NCBI GenBank assembly: GCA_934636435.1
Contig: CAKUAQ010000079.1
Span: 1 to 5,377 of the forward strand
Length of the DNA stretch: 5,377 nt
Direction of reading: 5' to 3'
Origin: an uncultured Eubacteriales bacterium
GTDB taxonomy: Bacteria > Bacillota > Clostridia > Oscillospirales > Acutalibacteraceae
The first letter of the stretch is position 1; each line of letters opens with the position of its first letter. Under the pieces are notes generated by a model, which was not told where the DNA came from, made no database searches, and was given only the letters and a program-made list of their open reading frames with translations. Both the position numbers and the translations under genes were made by a program. Shown here in pieces: positions 1-4,460 of the stretch.

Positions 1-63
<63 letters not shown>

Positions 64-69
64 ATATAT

Positions 70-148
70 GGTGGGTGTAGCGTAGTTGGCCTAACGCGTC
101 AGTTTGTGGCACTGAAGATCGTGGGTTCGAATCCCATCTCCCACCCCA
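70..148 (+). tRNA. tRNA-His (anticodon GTG), complete with encoded CCA
   Basis: The D stem is 80-83/94-97 and the anticodon stem 99-103/111-115, with anticodon GTG at 106-108. The variable loop is 116-120 and the T stem 121-125/133-137 around ttcgaat. The acceptor stem is 71-77/138-144 and CCA is encoded at 146-148. The histidine identity element is visible: an extra G at position -1 (G70) opposite discriminator C145. The acceptor stem has one T76/T139 mismatch (tRNA positions 6:67). The last A of CCA is also the first base of the following terminator stem, so this is the last gene of the tRNA operon. Confidence 0.96.
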
Positions 149-187
149 AAAAGATCGGACACCGCATTTGCGGTGTCCGATCTTTTT
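148..187 (+). terminator. Rho-independent terminator of the tRNA operon, potentially bidirectional
   Basis: A perfect 18-bp inverted repeat, 148-165 against 170-187, encloses the 4-nt loop ATTT. The GC-rich core (gatcggacaccgc and its complement) is flanked by five A on the left and five T on the right, so it has a U-tract in either orientation. It starts at the final base of tRNA-His and should end the Arg-His tRNA transcript. No converging gene is visible that would need the minus-strand function. Confidence 0.93.
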
Positions 188-214
188 GGGTGGTTGGGTA
201 AGCAGAAACCACAC

Positions 215-242
215 TACTTTTTGCGGCGGGGCGCAAAAAGTA
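215..242. repeat. Perfect 11-bp inverted repeat (hairpin) with G-rich loop
   Basis: Positions 215-225 (tactttttgcg) are exactly complementary to 232-242 (cgcaaaaagta) around the loop gcgggg. There is no T-tract after the stem in the + direction, so it is not a standard terminator. It could be a stem of an unrecognised small RNA, a relic of a mobile sequence, or a protein-binding site. It lies 28 nt beyond the tRNA terminator. Confidence 0.6.
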
Positions 243-398
243 CAAGCACACAGCGACGGCAGGACTCCGAATCGGCGAATCCTCTGCTCTCACTGTGTGT
301 GGGGGGGCAGGATCCCATCTTTCTACCTGCGGAATGATCGTCATTCATCCGGATGGCGCGATTGTGCCTTATCCGGGGACGGATGCGTTGATGCTTTC

Positions 399-415
399 GG
401 ACATATAAAATGTCC
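399..415. repeat. Short inverted repeat GGACAT-N5-ATGTCC
   Basis: A 6-bp perfect inverted repeat (399-404 with 410-415) surrounds ataaa. No T-run follows, so a terminator is unlikely. The dyad shape would fit a dimeric regulator site or a weak RNA hairpin. There is no direct evidence of function. Confidence 0.35.
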
Positions 416-510
416 TGCTTCCTCCCATCGTCGCTATGTGTGTTTTCTGTGCGGATCTTTTCTAAATTGTCTAAAAACCGAAACGGACCTTTCATATTTT
501 TTTGTATTCT

Positions 511-523
511 AAGCAATTTGCTT
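511..523. promoter_or_regulatory. Palindrome AAGCAA-T-TTGCTT, possible operator
   Basis: A perfect 6+1+6 palindrome sits in AT-rich DNA 21 nt upstream of the -35 hexamer of the cyclase promoter. Its position suits an activator or an upstream repressor site. No known regulator consensus is claimed. A chance palindrome of this size in AT-rich DNA is possible. Confidence 0.3.
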
Positions 524-544
524 GTATTTTTGGCCGCATACTTC

Positions 545-573
545 TTTACAATGGAACAAAATTATGCTATACT
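545..573 (+). promoter_or_regulatory. Sigma-A promoter for the cyclase pair
   Basis: TTTACA (545-550) and TATACT (568-573) are separated by exactly 17 nt. A TG at 565-566 gives an extended -10. Transcription should start near 580, leaving a leader of about 105 nt before the ATG at 685. No terminator lies between the two GGDEF genes, so this promoter probably drives both. Confidence 0.85.
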
Positions 574-579
574 CGATAA

Positions 580-684
580 CTGAGAACCGGATTCGGCAAT
601 CTTAGAGCTTTCACGCGGTCGGACGCGCCTCTTAAAGAGAGCCGGCGGAGTTGGGCAAAAACGCAGAGGTTGGGTGGACATCGA
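580..684 (+). other. Long 5' untranslated leader of the first cyclase gene
   Basis: About 105 nt lie between the predicted transcription start and the start codon. Small stems can be drawn, such as cgcg-gtcgga-cgcg around 613-626 and ctct/agag around 630-640. The leader does not show the GGCAAAC / GACGCAAAG signature of the c-di-GMP-I aptamer found downstream, and I do not recognise any other riboswitch class. There is no T-tract terminator before the gene. Confidence 0.4.
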
Positions 685-1773
685 ATGAGAAAGGATTCGC
701 TGTATAGAAAAACGATCGACAGGATCCGTGCGGCTGTTGTATCGGATGATACCAGGCGCGAGTTGTCCTTTCATCTGTTGAGTGTTGCCCTCACCGTCAT
801 CTCCCTCAGTATGAGTGTGATCAATCTTGTCACAGAGGAGTATGTTCTGTTTGCGGCGGCCTTCATATTCGGTCTGCTGTGTCTGATCAATACATTGACC
901 ATCAACTTTACGAAGATAGATGAGAGGATCGTGTATGGCGTATTTGGCGCTGAATCCCTGGGGGTGTTGGCGTTCTTCTTCATCACCGGTATTCCGAACG
1001 GCTTCAGCGCCCTCTGGATATGCTTGATCCCCAGTTTTGCGCTGCTGATTTTCGGTATACGGGTGGGGAGCGCTTTTTCGGCTCTTGCTCTGGGAATGAT
1101 GGTTTTTCTGTTCTGGATCCCGTTTGGAAGATCCCTTTTACTATATTCCTACACAGAAGAATTTATGCTGCGTTTTCCGTTCCTGTATTGCTCCGTCTAT
1201 CTGATTTCCCTGCTGATCGAGGGGATACGAAGGGAGACCCAGAAGCAGCTGGAGCTGATGAAAGAGAGCTATGGCTATCTGTACCGCCACGATGCTTTAA
1301 CGGGGCTGTATAACCGATATGGCATCCGAGAATATCTGGATAGAGCCTTTTCTTCCGATAGAGCTGCGCAGGACCGCATGGCCGTTATCCTGTTTGATAT
1401 CGACAACTTCAAGTACCTCAACGATGCATACGGTCACGAATGCGGCGATGAAGTGTTGAAGCAGGTTGCGGCGATACCGCCCAGGATCATGTGCGGGCAC
1501 TGTCAATGCTGCCGCTGGGGCGGGGAAGAGTTTTTGCTCGTCATGCAGTGTGCGCACGATGCGGCGCAGGTCGCGGAGGAGCTTCGCAAAGAAGTGGAAC
1601 AATTGGTAGTTCTCCATAAAGGAATAAGGATTACCGTGACGATCAGCGTGGGCGTTTGTGTCGCTGAGAGCCTTTCCCGTTTGAGCGTACACGATGTGAT
1701 AGACAAGGCTGACCGCGCCATGTATGTTTCCAAGAAGAGCGGGAAAAACCGCGTGACTGTTGACGCAATTTGA
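685..1773 (+). CDS. Membrane-bound diguanylate cyclase (six-TM N-terminus + GGDEF domain)
   Basis: This 362-residue protein should convert two GTP into c-di-GMP at the inner face of the membrane. Six hydrophobic segments (about residues 29-50, 53-75, 83-103, 109-126, 128-147, 162-177) form an N-terminal membrane sensor I cannot assign to a named family. A short linker helix leads into a full GGDEF domain (about 200-360): DALTGLYNR at 203-211, metal ligand Asp238 in FDIDNFK, YGHECGDE at 249-256 and the active loop GGEEF at 279-283. These suggest an active enzyme. The RxxD product-inhibition site that would sit at residues 270 and 273 is replaced by Cys270 and Cys273, inside the cluster CGHCQCC (270-276). 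I chose ATG 685 because GGGTGG (672-677) lies 7 nt upstream; a TTG at 670 in the same frame would add five residues but has no well-spaced Shine-Dalgarno sequence. A second GGDEF gene follows 33 nt downstream. The signal sensed is unknown. Confidence 0.93.
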   Translation: MRKDSLYRKTIDRIRAAVVSDDTRRELSFHLLSVALTVISLSMSVINLVTEEYVLFAAAFIFGLLCLINTLTINFTKIDERIVYGVFGAESLGVLAFFFITGIPNGFSALWICLIPSFALLIFGIRVGSAFSALALGMMVFLFWIPFGRSLLLYSYTEEFMLRFPFLYCSVYLISLLIEGIRRETQKQLELMKESYGYLYRHDALTGLYNRYGIREYLDRAFSSDRAAQDRMAVILFDIDNFKYLNDAYGHECGDEVLKQVAAIPPRIMCGHCQCCRWGGEEFLLVMQCAHDAAQVAEELRKEVEQLVVLHKGIRITVTISVGVCVAESLSRLSVHDVIDKADRAMYVSKKSGKNRVTVDAI

Positions 1774-1784
1774 TTGTCATTTTC

Positions 1785-1805
1785 GGGAGGCTCGGGATGA
1801 ACTAA
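1785..1805 (+). promoter_or_regulatory. Shine-Dalgarno plus minimal ORF (ATG-AAC-TAA) just before the second cyclase
   Basis: The best ribosome binding site in the gap, GGGAGG at 1785-1790, is 6 nt from an ATG at 1797 that is followed by one codon and TAA (1803-1805). It is 16 nt from the annotated ATG at 1807, which is unusually far. The minimal frame ends one base before that ATG. A weaker GGGA (1794-1797) lies 9 nt upstream of 1807 and could serve it directly. Reinitiation after the two-codon frame is an inference from spacing. Confidence 0.4.
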
Positions 1806-1806
1806 A

Positions 1807-2916
1807 ATGAAAACATATCTGTGTTCCATGCTTCTGACTCAGCTCTCATTGTTCACCTTGATCGTGCTGGTCACAAAGAATAAGTCCTTGCGGAATAGCA
1901 AAAAGCTGTGGTTCATACTGTCATCCATTCTGATCATGGTGTGTGCCTTGCTGGAATTTTTCGGAGTGCTGCTTGAAGAAAACTCCGCGTCATTCCGTAC
2001 GCTTCTCATGATAGTGAAGTTTATGGAATTCAGTTCGGCTCCGGTGATCCCGGTTGCGTTTGCAGCTGCCTTTTATCCGATCCGATCCTTGAAAACGGCG
2101 TTCATACCCAGCGGGATCCATGTTCTTATTGAAATCGTTTCCCTTTTCGGCGGATTTATATTTTATATTGATGACAATAACGTCTACCATCACGGCAAAG
2201 CGTACTTTATCTATTATGTGTTTGTGCTGATCAGTATTGTGTATCTGTTCCACACCGTCGTAAAGTATGGCGCGCAGTATCAGAACCGAAACAATCTGCC
2301 ATTGATCATGATCCTCATTTTTGTGCTGGTGGGGGTCGTGGCGCATATTGTCGACCGGGTGATCCGAATGACATGGCTTGCGGCGGGCATGGGCATGATC
2401 CTGTTCTACGTTTACTACTGCAACATGGTCTATCAGATTGACGTTCTGACCGGTTTGCTGAACCGTCGCGCCTTTGAGGTGCGGGAAGCAACCTTGAAAA
2501 AACGCGCATATATCGTGTTTTTTGATGTGAATAACTTCAAGAGTATCAATGATCGCTATGGGCATTATTCCGGCGATCTCTGCCTGAAATATGTAGCGTC
2601 GGCGATTATGAAAGTATACCAAAAGAACGGCTTGTGTTATCGGATCGGCGGTGACGAATTCTGCGCGATCTTAGACCGAAGGATCCACTCTTGCAGAATC
2701 GACGAGTTGAACGCACTGTTTGAGCAGGAGCTTTCCGCAAAGGAGACCGACGCTTTCCCGATGCCCTTGGTGGCCATCGGATATGCTTTCTGCGAGTCGG
2801 GCGTAACCGCAGTGGCCGATGCCGTGCACCAGGCCGATACACGGATGTATCTGGATAAAACGCAAAAAAAGGAGAATAAAAGTTCTTCTTGTATTTCACC
2901 CGAATATTTGTTATAA
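1807..2916 (+). CDS. Membrane-bound diguanylate cyclase (seven-TM N-terminus + GGDEF domain)
   Basis: This 369-residue protein is a predicted c-di-GMP synthase. Its N-terminal half has seven hydrophobic segments (about 5-22, 34-56, 64-90, 98-120, 132-151, 165-183, 188-208). The pattern, including a Ser-Ala-Pro-Val-Ile-Pro turn in segment 3, resembles the 7TM sensor region at the N-terminus of some Firmicutes histidine kinases and cyclases (resemblance only). The GGDEF domain runs from DVLTGLLNR (212-220) through FFDVNNFKSIND (metal ligand Asp240) and YGHYSGD to RIGGDEF (canonical GGDEF at 281-285), ending near MYLDK (347-351). The inhibitory RxxD positions read QKNG (272-275), so there is no canonical I-site. 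The last residues, roughly 356-369, fall outside the domain and are encoded by DNA that is also the promoter of the next operon; the TAA stop lies inside its -10 box. It is probably co-transcribed with the first cyclase. The two GGDEF halves are similar but the membrane halves differ, suggesting different input signals. Confidence 0.93.
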   Translation: MKTYLCSMLLTQLSLFTLIVLVTKNKSLRNSKKLWFILSSILIMVCALLEFFGVLLEENSASFRTLLMIVKFMEFSSAPVIPVAFAAAFYPIRSLKTAFIPSGIHVLIEIVSLFGGFIFYIDDNNVYHHGKAYFIYYVFVLISIVYLFHTVVKYGAQYQNRNNLPLIMILIFVLVGVVAHIVDRVIRMTWLAAGMGMILFYVYYCNMVYQIDVLTGLLNRRAFEVREATLKKRAYIVFFDVNNFKSINDRYGHYSGDLCLKYVASAIMKVYQKNGLCYRIGGDEFCAILDRRIHSCRIDELNALFEQELSAKETDAFPMPLVAIGYAFCESGVTAVADAVHQADTRMYLDKTQKKENKSSSCISPEYLL

Positions 2917-2917
2917 T
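2889..2917 (+). promoter_or_regulatory. Sigma-A promoter for the riboswitch-controlled operon
   Basis: TTGTAT (2889-2894) and a perfect TATAAT (2912-2917) are 17 nt apart. TG at 2909-2910 gives an extended -10. Transcription should start near 2924, just upstream of the riboswitch aptamer. The whole promoter lies inside the end of the second cyclase gene; the stop codon TAA (2914-2916) is part of the -10 hexamer. Confidence 0.88.
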
Positions 2918-2929
2918 CACCGTAGAGTG

Positions 2930-3018
2930 TCCAATGCAGAATATCGGCAAACCGGTCGAAAGGCCGGGACGCAAAGTTTAGTGTCTAACCGGAGTGATTC
3001 CGTATGATCGACTGACCG
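2930..3018 (+). ncRNA. Cyclic di-GMP-I (GEMM-I) riboswitch aptamer
   Basis: The class signature is clear. GGCAAACC (2946-2953) leads into a 6-bp stem (2952-2957/2962-2967) capped by a GAAA tetraloop, followed directly by GGGACGCAAAG (2966-2976). A second arm holds tCTAAC (2984-2989) opposite TATGA (3003-3007), the place where the class carries an 11-nt-type receptor for the GAAA loop, with inner stem cgga/tccg around 2990-3002. ACCG (3015-3018) supplies the C that should contact the second guanine. The base equivalent to Vc2 G20 aligns to G2946, favouring c-di-GMP over cGAMP (which prefers A). Weak points: the basal P1 helix is not clear and one junction pair would be G-U. It sits between two c-di-GMP synthase genes and the operon it controls. 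Exact ends are approximate. Confidence 0.88.
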
Positions 3019-3046
3019 CACAATATCCGGTGCGGTCAGTTTTTTT
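3011..3046 (+). terminator. Riboswitch expression platform: intrinsic terminator
   Basis: An 11-bp perfect stem (3011-3021 with 3030-3040) with loop AATATCCG is followed by a T-tract (3040-3046). Its 5' arm, actgaccgcac, contains the last bases of the aptamer (about 3011-3018), so aptamer and terminator cannot both form fully. Ligand binding should hold these bases in the aptamer and let polymerase pass, giving an ON switch. It would also stop read-through from the cyclase genes when c-di-GMP is low. Confidence 0.88.
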
Positions 3047-3049
3047 ATT

Positions 3050-3060
3050 GAGGTGATCGC
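3050..3060 (+). promoter_or_regulatory. Ribosome binding site deciding a TTG start
   Basis: GAGGTGA (3050-3056) immediately follows the riboswitch terminator and places its GAGG core 7 nt before TTG 3061. No ATG is available in this frame until about residue 29, inside the conserved domain, so TTG is the supported start. Confidence 0.7.
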
Positions 3061-3756
3061 TTGAACCGCGTTTTGCGAAAAGAAAAGAAGTTTCTGATCA
3101 GTTTGGATGAGTTTATCGCACTTTCCCACAGCGTAGGTCAGGTGATGCTGGCCGATCCCCACAACGGCACCCATGGCTATACCATTCGGTCGCTGTATTT
3201 CGATACGGTGTATGACGGGGACTATTTTGAAAAGCAGGCCGGGATCGAGCTGCGCCGAAAGATCCGTCTGCGCTGCTACGACCCCGGGGCGGACTATGCC
3301 ATGCTGGAAATGAAGCAGAAGCAGGGCGTGAATCAGCTGAAGCGCTCGCTCCGATTGCGGCGAGAGGACGCGGTGCGGCTGACACAGGGGGATTATACGC
3401 CGTTGCTTTCATACAGTGAGCCGTTTGCGGCGGAATGCTACGGTTTGATGCACACCCGATGTTATCTGCCGCGAACCATCGTCGAGTATAACCGCAAGGC
3501 ATTTATTGCCAAGGAGAATAAGATCCGCGTTACCTTTGATAATCGCATCGTTTCCACCGAAAGCTGTTTTGATCTATTCAGCCGGAGTTTGAATATGAAT
3601 CCGGTGCTGGATCCATACAATGTGGTGCTTGAGGTCAAGTATAACGGCTTTCTGCTGGAATACATCAAACGCATGATCAATCCCGTGAATCGTAGCGAAC
3701 TGTCGGTCAGCAAATATGTGCTGGCCCGGCAAAACGGATATCAGACCAGAGTATAG
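3061..3756 (+). CDS. VTC-domain protein (polyphosphate polymerase family, CYTH-like tunnel fold)
   Basis: This 231-residue protein is essentially a lone VTC domain. In yeast Vtc4 this domain makes polyphosphate from ATP; bacterial members are assumed to do similar chemistry but are less studied. Visible family features in order: the N-terminal strand RKEKKFLI (6-13) with basic residues that bind phosphate, the RSLYFDT block (43-49), paired arginines in KIRLR (67-71), LEMKQKQG (82-89) with Glu83 and Lys85, Lys94/Arg95, VEYNRKAF (141-148), KIRVTFDN (154-161), acidic LEVKYN (190-195) with metal-ligand candidate Glu191, and the closing SVSKYVLAR (215-223) with Lys218. All the charged positions expected to line the tunnel appear present. 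There is no signal peptide or membrane segment, so it should be cytosolic. It is the first gene of the riboswitch operon; the next gene starts 12 nt downstream. Confidence 0.92.
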   Translation: MNRVLRKEKKFLISLDEFIALSHSVGQVMLADPHNGTHGYTIRSLYFDTVYDGDYFEKQAGIELRRKIRLRCYDPGADYAMLEMKQKQGVNQLKRSLRLRREDAVRLTQGDYTPLLSYSEPFAAECYGLMHTRCYLPRTIVEYNRKAFIAKENKIRVTFDNRIVSTESCFDLFSRSLNMNPVLDPYNVVLEVKYNGFLLEYIKRMINPVNRSELSVSKYVLARQNGYQTRV

Positions 3757-3768
3757 GGGAGAATACAC

Positions 3769-4446
3769 ATGAGAGATAAAATCTACAGCCTGTTCAACAA
3801 TCCCAGCGACATGACCTGGCAGCAGATCCTGATGAATATTTCCGCAGCGGCCGCGCTGGGGTTGTTCATCTTCCTGTCCTACCAGATATCCCATCGGGGC
3901 ACCATTTACAGCAGGAAATTCAATGCCTCTCTGGTGATTTTGACGGTGCTCACGGGCACGGTGATGACCGTGATCGGGAACAACCTGGCTCTTTCGCTGG
4001 GCATGGTCGGCGCACTTTCCATTGTGCGGTTCCGCACGGCTGTCAAGGATTCCCGGGATACGGTGTACATTTTCTGGGCGATCATCGTCGGCATCTGCTG
4101 CGGGGTCGGCGATTATCTGGTGGCATCCATCGGCAGTGCCGTTGTCTTTGTGGTCATCCTGCTCCTCGGCTGTATCAAAAGCGACAATCGGATGCTGCTG
4201 ATCGTGCGCGCCGACCGCTCCAAGCTGCCTATGATCCAGTCCCAGGTTTACAAGCTTTTTTCCGGTAAGGCGGTCCTGCGGGTGGAGAACACGACGTCGG
4301 ACACGGTGGAGCTGATCTATGAGCTGACCCAGAGACTTGTCAGAAAAGCGGAAAAGAACGAACGGAATATCCCGGACAGCATTTATAGGCTGGAAAACAT
4401 CGAGTATGTCAATCTGGTGATGCAGAACGATGAGATATCCAACTGA
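3769..4446 (+). CDS. DUF4956 family integral membrane protein
   Basis: This 225-residue protein has about four hydrophobic segments in its first 135 residues (about 20-40, 53-72, 75-86 as a re-entrant or short segment, 99-117 and 118-135). The family hallmark GMVGALSIVRFRTAVKDSRD (78-97) is present, followed by TVYIFWAI. The C-terminal part (about 141-225) is soluble and charged, probably cytosolic. No biochemical role of the family is established to my knowledge. It recurrently sits beside VTC-domain and CotH genes, which suggests a membrane partner linking the two. GGGAG (3757-3761) lies 7 nt before ATG. Spacing to neighbours is 12 and 14 nt, so it is tightly operonic. A transport or channel role for phosphate chains is speculative. 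Confidence 0.9.
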   Translation: MRDKIYSLFNNPSDMTWQQILMNISAAAALGLFIFLSYQISHRGTIYSRKFNASLVILTVLTGTVMTVIGNNLALSLGMVGALSIVRFRTAVKDSRDTVYIFWAIIVGICCGVGDYLVASIGSAVVFVVILLLGCIKSDNRMLLIVRADRSKLPMIQSQVYKLFSGKAVLRVENTTSDTVELIYELTQRLVRKAEKNERNIPDSIYRLENIEYVNLVMQNDEISN

Positions 4447-4460
4447 CGGAGGAGGACTCC

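Larger units (their letters stand above)
188..544. other. Gene-poor intergenic region, no supported coding gene
   Basis: About 350 nt lie between the tRNA terminator and the cyclase promoter. Open frames exist on both strands, but none has a credible ribosome binding site or a recognisable domain, and they overlap one another. A short + strand frame 334-408 (24 codons, ending in LSDI) has protein-like composition but no Shine-Dalgarno sequence. It could be a remnant or chance. The visible structure is a hairpin at 215-242, a run of seven G at 301-307, a small hairpin at 399-415 and an AT-rich stretch 490-540 with a palindrome at 511-523. Confidence 0.6.

Noticed and set aside
99..344. Minus-strand frame of 81 codons overlapping tRNA-His and its terminator
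   Set aside because: Its C-terminal part is the translation of the complement of a tRNA gene, a well-known source of spurious protein entries, and no ribosome binding site is present.
334..408. Possible 24-residue peptide on the + strand
   Set aside because: Its composition looks protein-like, but there is no ribosome binding site and its end coincides with a small inverted repeat. Not enough for a gene call.
168..512. Plus-strand frame of 114 codons after the tRNA terminator
   Set aside because: It starts inside the terminator stem, has no Shine-Dalgarno sequence and no recognisable domain, and contains repeat-derived low-quality sequence.
670..684. TTG start five codons upstream for the first cyclase
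   Set aside because: No Shine-Dalgarno sequence at usable spacing; GGGTGG is well placed for the ATG at 685 instead.
580..684. Second c-di-GMP aptamer in the leader of the first cyclase (gggcaaaaacgcagagg resembles part of the signature)
   Set aside because: The GNRA-capped stem, the GACGCAAAG block and the receptor arm are all missing or out of order.
1990..2622. 210-codon minus-strand open frame
   Set aside because: It is antisense to the second cyclase, His/Asp/Lys rich with no domain or ribosome site, so a shadow of the real gene.
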